A stretch of 6,175 nucleotides of DNA from Anaerolineaceae bacterium. GTDB lineage: Bacteria; Chloroflexota; Anaerolineae; Anaerolineales; Anaerolineaceae. Shown one piece after another: positions 1 to 6,175 of the stretch. Under the pieces are notes generated by a model. The model did no database searches, was not told the origin of the DNA, and was given only the letters and a program-made list of their open reading frames with translations. The DNA is taken from NCBI GenBank assembly GCA_028699715.1, contig JAQVUC010000074.1, positions 1 through 6,175 of the forward strand. The letters are read 5' to 3'. The first letter of the stretch is position 1. The number at the start of each line of letters is the position of its first letter. The position numbers were made by a program, and so were the translations under genes.

Positions 1-395
1 TCAGCTTCGGGTTGATCAAAGCCATAGCGATGATAGCCCGTATTGATATAGATGATGTCGCCGGTTTTTACTTCAACGCGATCCATGATGTCCTGAGGGG
101 TGTAGATTGACCAGTCTTCAGCAATGTCAGACAAGTCAACCACCACGCCTGGACCCATGAGTTTAGCCATCTCAAGCGAGGCAATGTCACGCCCGGGAGT
201 ATCAAAATGCAGTGGACCATCCAGGTGAGTACCGACATGGTTTGAAGTGGTGATCAGCATGCCATTAGCGCCATTTGGGCTAAGGCGTTTGAAGAATTTG
301 ACCTGCAGTGGCTCATAGGTCGGCCAGGGTGGTGAGAGATGACTTGTGTTTTGTGTTAAATCGTAAACTTTCATTTTGTCCCAATTTTTAATCAT
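1..395 (-). CDS. Cyclase-family metal-dependent hydrolase (kynurenine formamidase/isatin hydrolase-like), C-terminus cut by window edge
   Basis: Translating the minus strand from the ATG at 395-393 gives 131 residues with no stop before the window edge, so only the N-terminal part is present. Seen: the family signature HVGTHLDGPLHF at about residues 53-64, matching HxGTHxDxPxH, whose His53, His57, Asp59 and His63 are the expected metal ligands, followed by a GDIIYINTGYHRYG strand near 112-125. Family members (PF04199) are Zn/Mn hydrolases that open amide, imide or lactone bonds, for example kynurenine formamidase and isatin hydrolase. The start is set by GGAGG at 404-400; a second ATG at residue 8 has no comparable ribosome-binding site. 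It lies 15 bp after the DUF1116 gene, so it is in the operon. Inferred role: hydrolysis of a cyclic or linear amide/ureide feeding or draining the carbamoyl-transfer step. The exact substrate cannot be read from the sequence. No signal peptide is seen, so it is probably cytoplasmic. Confidence 0.9.
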   Translation of the reverse strand, partial: MIKNWDKMKVYDLTQNTSHLSPPWPTYEPLQVKFFKRLSPNGANGMLITTSNHVGTHLDGPLHFDTPGRDIASLEMAKLMGPGVVVDLSDIAEDWSIYTPQDIMDRVEVKTGDIIYINTGYHRYGFDQPEA

Positions 396-399
396 TTTT

Positions 400-404
400 C
401 CTCC
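400..404 (-). promoter_or_regulatory. Ribosome-binding site of the cyclase-family gene
   Basis: GGAGG on the minus strand, four bases before the ATG at 395-393. It favours this start over the in-frame ATG seven codons later. It lies inside the 15 bp gap after the ylbE-like stop codon (TAA, 413-411). Confidence 0.75.
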
Positions 405-410
405 AAAAAT

Positions 411-1676
411 TTATTCCTCTAAAAGACCTTCGTCTTCCAAGAGGTTAACATACGCTTCCAAAGCTTGTTCAAAGCATGCCATCGGTGGGCGCACAATACC
501 CGCGCCAACCTGACCGACACCGGCTTCTTTATGAGCAATGCCAGTATTAATGATCGGTAAGACCTGTGTTTCAATCACCTTACGAATATCAATACCAGTT
601 GGCGAACCGCGGAAATTCATCGGTGGCAACTTGTAGGCACGGCTTTCTTCAGTGGTGATCTCATACATGCTGGTGGTATATCTTACCGCGTCTTTGGGTG
701 TGCCACCCACAAATTGCACAATCGCCGGGGCAGTTGCCATGGAAAAACCACCAATGCCAAGCGTCTCCGTGATACAGGAATCGCCGACATCCGGGTTGGC
801 ATCTTCCATCGAGAAACCGGGGAAGTACAATCCGTCAATGATTTCGGCTGGGGCTGTAAACCAGCGCTCACCAAGCGCGGCCACACGAATTCCGAATTCT
901 GTGCCGTTGCGTGCCATGGTGTACACGATGGTTGAGTGCTTCACTTTGCCAACGGGCTCCAAGGTGGCTTTTGCGGCCGGCATGGAAAGATTTAAGAAGG
1001 TGTGATCATTGCTGTGTAAAAATTCCAATACAGCAATTTTTTCTTCATTGCTGAAAGAAGTCTTCAAGATGCTGGGGGCAATCTCCCGGATAAACAACGA
1101 GGTTGCGGCCTTGTTGCGGTTGTGAACCTCATCACCCATCTGGACTGCCTGCGCGATCATGGTTTTCAGGTCGATTGGACCGTGAATTTCAATGGTTTCT
1201 TTCAAGACAGGATAAAGCACAGTCTCCATCCACTGCAGATGCTTGATCACTTCCGGTCCATAAGCCCCCATGCGCAGGACTTTGCCAAGCCCTTCGTTCA
1301 AGGTGCAATAGGCCTTATTGCCGTAAGCTGTATTTTCAATAATCCAGACCGGCATCCTGGGGGTCACGATGCCCGCCATGGGGCCTACCGCGTCGTGGTG
1401 ATGACAGGGATCAAAGCGGAGTTTGCCCGAGGCCGCGTATTCTGCTGCCTCTTCGGGGCTTGAGGCTAAACCCTCGTACATCAGTCCCGCCATCACGCCG
1501 CCCCTTAATGGCCCGGACATCTTCTCCCATGTGATCGGGGGACCCGCGTGCAGAAACAGGTCTTCTTCCATTCCTGGAATGACCTCTTTCGCCAGACCCA
1601 AGCCGACCAGGGTCGGTTGTCCACTCTGAATGATTTCCAGAGCTTCTTTATTTGCTTTTTCGATTATTTCTATCAA
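411..1676 (-). CDS. ylbE: DUF1116 family protein, AllG/YlbE-like subunit of a putative oxamate carbamoyltransferase
   Basis: This is a 421-residue soluble protein, close to the length I recall for E. coli YlbE (about 420). Seen, in order: HAGPPITWEKMSGPLRGG (43-60), FDPCHHHDAVGPMAGI (88-103) with a run of three histidines, MGDEVHNRNKAATSLFIREI (180-199), NDHTFLNLSMPAAK (223-236), MARNGTEFGIRV (254-265), GDSCITETLGIGGF (298-311), and a glycine-rich C-terminal segment around 376-399 (NTGIAHKEAGVGQVGAGIV at 377-395). These dense conserved blocks are typical of DUF1116 (PF06545). In E. coli the homologue works with FdrA and YlbF in oxamate carbamoyltransferase; which subunit carries the active site is not shown here. 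The start is TTG (1676-1674): AAAGGAG lies seven bases upstream, an in-frame TAG (1697-1695) blocks any longer form without readthrough, and the next internal Met is residue 35. It lies 18 bp after the 60-residue gene and in the same frame as it. It ends in TAA. Confidence 0.9.
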   Translation of the reverse strand: MIEIIEKANKEALEIIQSGQPTLVGLGLAKEVIPGMEEDLFLHAGPPITWEKMSGPLRGGVMAGLMYEGLASSPEEAAEYAASGKLRFDPCHHHDAVGPMAGIVTPRMPVWIIENTAYGNKAYCTLNEGLGKVLRMGAYGPEVIKHLQWMETVLYPVLKETIEIHGPIDLKTMIAQAVQMGDEVHNRNKAATSLFIREIAPSILKTSFSNEEKIAVLEFLHSNDHTFLNLSMPAAKATLEPVGKVKHSTIVYTMARNGTEFGIRVAALGERWFTAPAEIIDGLYFPGFSMEDANPDVGDSCITETLGIGGFSMATAPAIVQFVGGTPKDAVRYTTSMYEITTEESRAYKLPPMNFRGSPTGIDIRKVIETQVLPIINTGIAHKEAGVGQVGAGIVRPPMACFEQALEAYVNLLEDEGLLEE

Positions 1677-1683
1677 TGTCTCA

Positions 1684-1690
1684 CTCCTTT
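1684..1690 (-). promoter_or_regulatory. Ribosome-binding site that decides the TTG start of the ylbE-like gene
   Basis: AAAGGAG on the minus strand, with seven bases between GGAG and the TTG at 1676-1674. It falls in the 18 bp gap after the TAG stop of the small upstream gene. It is the main reason to accept a TTG start here, because no ATG or GTG lies in a suitable place. Confidence 0.75.
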
Positions 1691-1694
1691 CAAT

Positions 1695-1877
1695 CTATAG
1701 TTTTTTAACTTTGTTTATCTTGCTCAGCAGGTTAAGCATGTTTTTCTTACCACCTGCTTTTGGTTTCCAATTTACATGGACGCTTTTGACTCCCTGGGTT
1801 TTTAAGTCACTATGAAATGACTTTAATCCAAGATTTATTACTTCGAGATCCTGACCAAAGAGATCCTTGATTGACAT
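1695..1877 (-). CDS. Small FdrA/DUF1116-associated protein ("fdrA domain protein"-like, 60 aa)
   Basis: A 60-residue basic, soluble protein that is very probably real. Seen: ATG at 1877-1875, two bases after the fdrA-like stop, with AAAGGAG six bases upstream. The core reads LFGQDLEVINLGLKSF (6-21) then QGVKSVHVNWKPKAGG (28-43), followed by a Lys-rich amphipathic C-terminus (44-60). From memory, this VINxGLxxFxxxLxxQGVxVxHVxWxPxAGG pattern occurs in short proteins annotated 'fdrA domain protein' beside fdrA and at the N-terminus of some longer DUF1116 proteins; I could not search for it. The gene is in the same frame as the ylbE-like gene and is separated from it by its TAG stop (1697-1695) and six codons, suggesting a split or unfused N-terminal module. 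No catalytic motif is evident. Likely role (inference): a small structural subunit or docking piece of the FdrA-YlbE complex. Confidence 0.85.
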   Translation of the reverse strand: MSIKDLFGQDLEVINLGLKSFHSDLKTQGVKSVHVNWKPKAGGKKNMLNLLSKINKVKKL

Positions 1878-1878
1878 C

Positions 1879-3441
1879 TTAAACTCCTTTCACCATCCGC
1901 TGCATGATCCTGTCAGTCAGACGGGTAGCCTGCGCGTTGGAAGGCATAACCAGAATGCCTTCAGCTTCAAGGCTTGCAACCGATTTGTTCAGATCCTGGC
2001 TGTCCAGATCCGTTCCACACACCGATGCGATCACCACCACGTCCCTGCCTTTTTTGGATAATTGCTGGCGGATTTCACGTACAGAGTCAGCCACAGCTCC
2101 TGCTGGGTCTTTGTGGGACCCAAACCCGAGCACAACATCTACCAGGATGATAGCTGTCTGCTCGTCCACGTGTGATTTGAAAAAATCCGTCCGGGTCTGA
2201 GGATCGATCATTGGGTGCGGCCGGCCACGAGTGAATTGGTCTTCGCCAAGATCCACACAGATGTGACCGCGACCTTCCGGCAAGTTCTCAATCGCCAATT
2301 CGGGAGAGAGGGGGATATTGGAATAAATCTGGTAATTTTGACCCAAAATCTTCATCGCCTCATCCGCCAGTGTGCCACCGGTGAAGAAAGCTCTCAATTC
2401 AGTTTGGTCGCTGCTCAACTTTGCAAGCTCTCTTTCAACCATCTCAGTGATTTCTTCTTCAGGCAGCGAAAAACCTGCAAAGTCTTTAAACTCTTGTCCC
2501 TTGAGGACTTTGACCGCTTTCTGAGCGGCATCTTCAAGGCTGATACAGGGGATTGCTCCCACGGCCTCGATGGCTGTTCTGTCTCCACCGATAAAATCGA
2601 TCACTACTGGTTTTGGGCTGTTTTTTGCGATTGCGTAAATTTTTTCAGCTACAGAAGCATCCGGCGGTTTGGAAATTAATACAACTACTTCTGTCTCAGG
2701 GTCAGCAATTAACGATTCAAAAGCCTGGATCATCATCAGGCCGCCGATTTGTTCCTTGAGGTCGCGCCCTCCGGTGCCAATAACCTGTGAAAGGCCTTCA
2801 CCAAGCTTGTGAACTTGTACGGTGACTTCCTGGGTTCCAGTGCCTGATGCTCCAACCACGCCAATCTTTCCCCGTCTGACGGCATTGGCAAAGCAAAGAG
2901 GTATACCATTGATGATCGCCGTTCCGCAATCAGGACCCATCATCAGCAGCCCTTTTTCCACCGCTTTTTGCTTGAGACGCAGTTCTTCTTCCACCGACAC
3001 ATTGTCAGAAAACAACATGACATGCAGCCCGGCCTCCAGCGCTTCATCAACCTCGGACGCCGCGTATTGTCCCGGCACTGATACCAGCACGATATTGGCT
3101 CCGGGCATGGATTGGATGGCAGAACTTAGTGAAGGTGGATTGTAATCTTCATCATCGGACTCAGTTTTTTTATTCAGCAAGTCATTGAAGGCTTCTTCAA
3201 TCTCTTGCATCGATACCTGCGCTTCGTCAATTTTTGCGGCGATGAAAAGGTCATTAGCTGTCAAGGTGTCTAATTCTCCCTCGGCCAGACCCAGATCTTT
3301 TGCCATGTCCAGGTTAAGTTCTGTTCCCATCCCCACCAGTACGTCTTCGACACCATCTAACTTCTGCAACTCTCTGGTTATCACCATGAGAGTTACGGAG
3401 TCATAGTAGGCATTTCTTTTTACAATTGTTTGTAGGCTCAT
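1879..3441 (-). CDS. fdrA: FdrA/AllF-like protein, succinyl-CoA synthetase-fold subunit of a putative oxamate carbamoyltransferase
   Basis: This 520-residue soluble protein has the FdrA layout. Residues 1-90 form an N-terminal domain. An acidic linker follows (ESDDEDY, 94-100). Residues 105-315 form a CoA-binding/ligase-like region with MGPDCGTAIINGIPLCFANA (168-187), GKIGVVGASGTGTQEV (191-206) and IGTGGRDL (221-228). A second ligase-like domain at 348-520 has FFTGGTLADEA (352-362), VDLGEDQFTRGRPHPMIDP (396-414), ILVDVVLGFGSHKDPAG (432-448) and SVCGTDLDSQ (473-482). These resemble succinyl-CoA synthetase subunits, and many databases call the family 'acyl-CoA synthetase FdrA'. However, the phospho-histidine GHAGA motif of the true alpha subunit is not seen after residue 280, where the text reads GGDRTAIEAVGAIPC. 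In E. coli FdrA acts with YlbE and YlbF in oxamate carbamoyltransferase. Its ATG overlaps the DUF2877 stop by 4 bp (ATGA) with no clear ribosome-binding site, indicating translational coupling. Confidence 0.92.
   Translation of the reverse strand: MSLQTIVKRNAYYDSVTLMVITRELQKLDGVEDVLVGMGTELNLDMAKDLGLAEGELDTLTANDLFIAAKIDEAQVSMQEIEEAFNDLLNKKTESDDEDYNPPSLSSAIQSMPGANIVLVSVPGQYAASEVDEALEAGLHVMLFSDNVSVEEELRLKQKAVEKGLLMMGPDCGTAIINGIPLCFANAVRRGKIGVVGASGTGTQEVTVQVHKLGEGLSQVIGTGGRDLKEQIGGLMMIQAFESLIADPETEVVVLISKPPDASVAEKIYAIAKNSPKPVVIDFIGGDRTAIEAVGAIPCISLEDAAQKAVKVLKGQEFKDFAGFSLPEEEITEMVERELAKLSSDQTELRAFFTGGTLADEAMKILGQNYQIYSNIPLSPELAIENLPEGRGHICVDLGEDQFTRGRPHPMIDPQTRTDFFKSHVDEQTAIILVDVVLGFGSHKDPAGAVADSVREIRQQLSKKGRDVVVIASVCGTDLDSQDLNKSVASLEAEGILVMPSNAQATRLTDRIMQRMVKGV
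1884..1890 (-). promoter_or_regulatory. Ribosome-binding site of the 60-aa gene
   Basis: AAAGGAG on the minus strand overlaps the last codons of the fdrA-like gene, with six bases between GGAG and the ATG at 1877-1875. It is identical to the site before the TTG start of the ylbE-like gene. This supports the small frame as a translated gene. Confidence 0.7.
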
Positions 3442-4433
3442 ATACTTGGCACAGATTGCAGTCGCACTGACTCAACCCATGCTTGCTCTCCTTCCTTTGT
3501 ATACTCCATCATAACAGTTCGATACCAGTCCAAGGCGCAGACCAGGCCAAGCAAAAAATCTCCGCCTGAGGTTGCCCCGTGTCGTATTACGCGGCTGGCT
3601 AATTTTTCCAAATCGCTCTTTTCATTGAACAAACAAGCCTGGATAAGATCTTGATGACTCCTGGAAGTTTTCCCATCCCCGGCATGCCGGAGCATATTGG
3701 CACTGATCAGGGTGCTGCGTTCTTTCGCCTTGCTTGCAATGGCTTGATTGAACTCCCGGACCCATGGGAAACGTCCTGGGATTAACTCGTCAGCGATTTT
3801 GAAAATGATCAGGTAAGCCGCCAGAAAATCGTCACAAGCGGGTGTAGAGCCCATGCCAAAGCCAATTAAGTGATCGGCAAGCTCCAAAGCTCTTTCCCAT
3901 TCGGAAGTTTGAATTGCGATCGTGAAGGCTTCAAGATCATCAGCGATATAACGGCTGTAGAGGTTATCCTTCACCATAGTGGAATTGGTTGAACAGCGCA
4001 TCAGTCGGGGCAAAAGGGGCAGCAAACCCAAGGCTGGCTGATTCAGAAGCCAATTACTCAATTCTAGATTCAGTTGGTCAAGTTCCTCGATTGGCCGGGG
4101 AGTCAAGTGCATCCAGGATCTGGTTTGCCAAACTTGCGCCTCTCGCAGATTGACTGCAAAGACTCCCTTTACTGTTGTTACCCGGTCCACATCCAAAACA
4201 AGCTTATCGCCTGGTTTTAGGTATTGCCTAAAACTGACCCTGCTATCAACAAGCAGCCCCATTGGCGTGATGTCATCCTGGTTGGTCAGTGTGATCAACT
4301 CCTCCCCTTCAATCAGAAAATTCACGGCATGGGGGAAAACTGAATGAACAAGAGCCGGATGCTCCGGATGATCCTCCAGGAAGTCAACCAGGTCATCAGC
4401 TACTAAAATCGCGTTCATCTCTTTGATCAACAT
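3438..4433 (-). CDS. ylbF: DUF2877 family protein, AllH/YlbF-like subunit of a putative oxamate carbamoyltransferase
   Basis: This is a 331-residue protein counted from the ATG at 4433-4431. Seen: the two glycine-rich DUF2877 (PF11392) signatures, LIGFGMGSTPACDDFLAAYL (189-208), matching the family's GxGxGxTPxxDDFL, and RHGATSGGDFLLGLVCAL (284-301), matching the HxTSGxDxLxG type. The N-terminal 110 residues are beta-rich and less conserved. No signal peptide or membrane segment is seen. In E. coli the third component of oxamate carbamoyltransferase (YlbF) belongs to this family, and the order here, directly before fdrA, supports the same complex. Start choice: the ATG lies one base after the regulator's TAA stop (TAAAATG). 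An in-frame TTG at 4442, three codons earlier and inside the regulator gene, is possible, but neither has a good ribosome-binding site, so translation is probably coupled to the upstream gene. The end overlaps the fdrA-like start by 4 bp. Confidence 0.88.
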   Translation of the reverse strand: MLIKEMNAILVADDLVDFLEDHPEHPALVHSVFPHAVNFLIEGEELITLTNQDDITPMGLLVDSRVSFRQYLKPGDKLVLDVDRVTTVKGVFAVNLREAQVWQTRSWMHLTPRPIEELDQLNLELSNWLLNQPALGLLPLLPRLMRCSTNSTMVKDNLYSRYIADDLEAFTIAIQTSEWERALELADHLIGFGMGSTPACDDFLAAYLIIFKIADELIPGRFPWVREFNQAIASKAKERSTLISANMLRHAGDGKTSRSHQDLIQACLFNEKSDLEKLASRVIRHGATSGGDFLLGLVCALDWYRTVMMEYTKEGEQAWVESVRLQSVPSI

Positions 4434-4434
4434 T

Positions 4435-6117
4435 TTAACCAATTAACTCACGAATCTTGAGTGCGAATTGGATTGAAAAGGCCGTTTCAGGATCTTTCAG
4501 GTCAATTTTTAGGGCATCCCGGATCCGATTGATACGGTAAACAACGGTGTTATAGTGAGTATATTGAACTTCGGAGACTTTTCGCAAATTGCCGCCATAT
4601 TCAAAATAGGTCTGGATCGTCTCCAGCAATTTTGCGTCATGCTCTTCATCATATTTTAGAATGGGCTCAAGCACCTCGTCAGCGTAATTCAATAAGTCAA
4701 AGCGAATTTCAGGTACACCCAATAGACGAGCAATACCCATTTCTTCGAAGAAACCATAACGCTCCTTATTTTCCTTCGGATTGCTCTGCAGGATTCGTAC
4801 GGCATGTTGAGCCTCACGCAGGCTTTCGCTGAGCTTGTCATAACCGGGATATGCCCGCCCAATATCCAGGAAAAAATGTTCTTCAACTTTCAGATCCCTG
4901 GCAATCTCCAAAAGCGAATAGACGAAGGACCTGGTTTGCGCGGCACGTGTTTCTGAATTCAGGTTTTGATCAAACTCCAGTAAAAAAATAATTTCATTGA
5001 GCTTGCTGGCCCAAATAAAACGTGAAGAAGCCTTTCTTTGCAAATAACTGAGGATGCCTGTCAGGATAAGGCTGGTTTCCTGGATCCTGCGGCTCTGTAA
5101 ATAGGACGAACGCGCAGTGTCTTCATAATTCAGCCTCAATACCAGACATTGGTGATGCGCGGTAGGATCGAATCCGTAATACTCAGCATCCAAAATTGCC
5201 CTGGCTTGCGATTCAAGCTTACTGCTCAGCAATTGTTCCAAAAAGTTCGTCCGGTGTACATTTTCATGCTGGGTAACAGTCAATTTGTTCACAATATGCA
5301 GCGCGATCAGAGAGCTGGCTGATTCAATTGAAAACAGGTCGCCCAGATCGATATTGTCATTAATGTCCCAGATGTAGATGTAACCGTAGAGATTCTCTTC
5401 AAAAAATATCGGCAGGCTGAAGCGCTTTACTTTTCCGCCATCAATTTGATCATAACTTGTCTGAATTTCCATGGATCCGGGCTCAACCAGGATACTTGAG
5501 TTGTTGAGCGTGGCTGGAACCAAATGCTCAAGGATCGTTTTCCATCCTTGATCTTCGGTATGGAACACAAAACTCTTATGCACCTGATCAGATATCATCA
5601 CCGGGGCATGCAATAGCCGGCTTATCAGTTCAGCAAACTCCTCTATATCCCCATTTTGGAGCATAATATCTCTGATTTGATTGTTGAAGTCGTTGATTTT
5701 TTCCAGCAGGCGGGTCTGTTCACCGATGATGTAAGTAAATATTTGTTTCAACAAATCACCATGAGACACTTCTGGAGGGATTTTAATGATCGGAAACGCC
5801 AGCTTATTCGCGGTCTCAATGACACTGTCCGGCAGTTCATTGATGTAGCGTTTCATTTTTATGCCCATCCCGCAGACGCCTTTCTCAGAAAGTTTGGGCA
5901 GAAGAGTATTGAAGGCTTCAACGTTGTCAGAAATTGAGTAAGCAGTTGTCAGTAAAAATTCACCCGGTCTGACCCAATCAACAATATCGGGCACTTCCAT
6001 GACATTGACTGAGGTGATTTCACTGTTCAAGCCTTCTGCGCCAGCGATCACTTCCGCACCAGCCAGCAGGTTCACGTTGAGGATGTCACACAAACAAACT
6101 TTTAGTGATTTCAGCAT
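4435..6117 (-). CDS. PucR-family transcriptional regulator (purine/ureide catabolism type)
   Basis: This 560-residue protein has the full PucR/CdaR layout. The N-terminal PucR domain (PF07905) covers about 1-125, with GAEVIAGAEGLNSEITSVNV (20-39), MEVPDIVDWVRPGEFLLTT (40-58) and PIIKIPPE (109-116). A GAF-like sensor stretch follows at about 150-280 (APVMISDQVHKSFVFH, 171-186). The CdaR GGDEF-like domain spans about 290-445, ending in DIGRAYPGYDKLSESLREAQ (418-437). A C-terminal helix-turn-helix (HTH_30) at about 496-558 contains NLRKVSEVQYTHYNTVVYRI (510-529) and ETAFSIQFALKIREL (544-558). Relatives activate purine, allantoin or glycerate/sugar-acid catabolism in response to a metabolite. Heading the same-strand operon implies it controls its own transcription unit (inference); the effector is unknown. 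The start ATG (6117-6115) has TGAGGA seven bases upstream. The stop TAA is followed after one base by the DUF2877 ATG. Confidence 0.93.
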   Translation of the reverse strand: MLKSLKVCLCDILNVNLLAGAEVIAGAEGLNSEITSVNVMEVPDIVDWVRPGEFLLTTAYSISDNVEAFNTLLPKLSEKGVCGMGIKMKRYINELPDSVIETANKLAFPIIKIPPEVSHGDLLKQIFTYIIGEQTRLLEKINDFNNQIRDIMLQNGDIEEFAELISRLLHAPVMISDQVHKSFVFHTEDQGWKTILEHLVPATLNNSSILVEPGSMEIQTSYDQIDGGKVKRFSLPIFFEENLYGYIYIWDINDNIDLGDLFSIESASSLIALHIVNKLTVTQHENVHRTNFLEQLLSSKLESQARAILDAEYYGFDPTAHHQCLVLRLNYEDTARSSYLQSRRIQETSLILTGILSYLQRKASSRFIWASKLNEIIFLLEFDQNLNSETRAAQTRSFVYSLLEIARDLKVEEHFFLDIGRAYPGYDKLSESLREAQHAVRILQSNPKENKERYGFFEEMGIARLLGVPEIRFDLLNYADEVLEPILKYDEEHDAKLLETIQTYFEYGGNLRKVSEVQYTHYNTVVYRINRIRDALKIDLKDPETAFSIQFALKIRELIG

Positions 6118-6124
6118 AACTTGT

Positions 6125-6130
6125 TCCTCA
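6125..6130 (-). promoter_or_regulatory. Ribosome-binding site of the PucR-family regulator
   Basis: TGAGGA on the minus strand, seven bases before the ATG at 6117-6115, supports that start. No competing upstream start is seen in frame within the remaining 58 bp of the window. Confidence 0.65.
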
Positions 6131-6135
6131 TCCTA

Positions 6136-6163
6136 TTAATATTGTACCGAAAAAACCTCCCAA
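6136..6163 (-). promoter_or_regulatory. Possible promoter of the operon (weak match)
   Basis: On the minus strand TTGGGA (6163-6158) lies 16 bp before TATTAA (6141-6136), each matching four of six sigma-70 consensus bases. An alternative -10, TACAAT (6146-6141), is a better hexamer but has no good -35 at 16-18 bp. Either would give a very short leader of roughly 10-18 bases before the regulator ATG. The AT-rich AATATTAAT palindromic core here could also be an operator. The window ends at 6175, so the true promoter may lie outside it. Confidence 0.25.
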
Positions 6164-6175
6164 TTTCATTATTAT

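Noticed and set aside
652..1005. Plus-strand open frame of 117 codons, and others at 1122-1463 and 1423-1629
   Set aside because: They lie wholly opposite, or almost so, to the well-conserved DUF1116 gene, have no family motif, and their composition is that of an antisense shadow.
1677..1697. Selenocysteine or pyrrolysine insertion at the TAG
   Set aside because: Selenocysteine uses TGA, not TAG, and there is no sign in the window of pyrrolysine machinery; a split gene with its own ribosome-binding site is the simpler reading.
1630..1815. Plus-strand 61-codon frame with a hydrophobic, membrane-like stretch
   Set aside because: It is antisense to the Lys-rich end of the small gene and the ylbE-like start; reversing AAA/AAG-rich codons creates Phe/Leu-rich sequence, so the apparent membrane helix is an artefact.
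2215..2679. Plus-strand open frame of 154 codons
   Set aside because: It is fully antisense to the FdrA-like gene, whose motifs are unmistakable; no recognisable domain or ribosome-binding site supports it.
5656..5937. Plus-strand 93-codon frame
   Set aside because: It is antisense to the PucR N-terminal region and has no motif or plausible ribosome-binding site.
6150..6161. GGGAGG followed by a T run on the minus strand, like the end of a terminator for an upstream gene
   Set aside because: No inverted repeat can be built with the few bases left before the window edge, so a terminator cannot be supported.

Overview
All coding capacity that I can support lies on the minus strand, in one compact gene train that reads from right to left: a PucR-family transcription regulator (6117-4435), a DUF2877/AllH(YlbF)-type protein (4433-3438), an FdrA/AllF-type protein (3441-1879), a 60-residue FdrA/DUF1116-associated small protein (1877-1695), a DUF1116/AllG(YlbE)-type protein (1676-411), and the N-terminal 131 residues of a cyclase-family metal hydrolase that runs off the left edge (395-1). 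Junctions are an overlap or 1 to 18 bp, so this is almost certainly one transcription unit. The only non-coding stretch of note is the 58 bp upstream of the regulator at the right edge. No RNA genes, insertion sequences, CRISPR arrays or clear terminators were seen.

The three larger enzyme genes correspond to the fdrA-ylbE-ylbF set of the E. coli allantoin region. That set is now linked to oxamate carbamoyltransferase (allF, allG, allH), which converts oxalurate and phosphate to oxamate and carbamoyl phosphate in anaerobic allantoin use. A PucR regulator (a purine/ureide-catabolism regulator family) in front, and a cyclase-family amide or ester hydrolase behind, fit a catabolic operon for a ureide or another carbamoylated compound. 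The true substrate is not visible in the sequence. The usual partner, a carbamate kinase, is not in the window and could lie beyond the left edge.

The most interesting local feature is the small gene between fdrA and ylbE. It is in the same reading frame as ylbE and separated from it by a single amber (TAG) codon and six sense codons. A strong ribosome-binding site sits in that gap and drives a TTG start for ylbE. This looks like one ancestral polypeptide split into two, or two parts that are fused in other lineages.

Taxonomy can only be guessed: moderate GC content, AGGAG-type ribosome-binding sites, TTG start use and the protein style suit an anaerobic bacterium such as an Anaerolineae-type Chloroflexota member or a Clostridia-like Firmicute. 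I hold this weakly.
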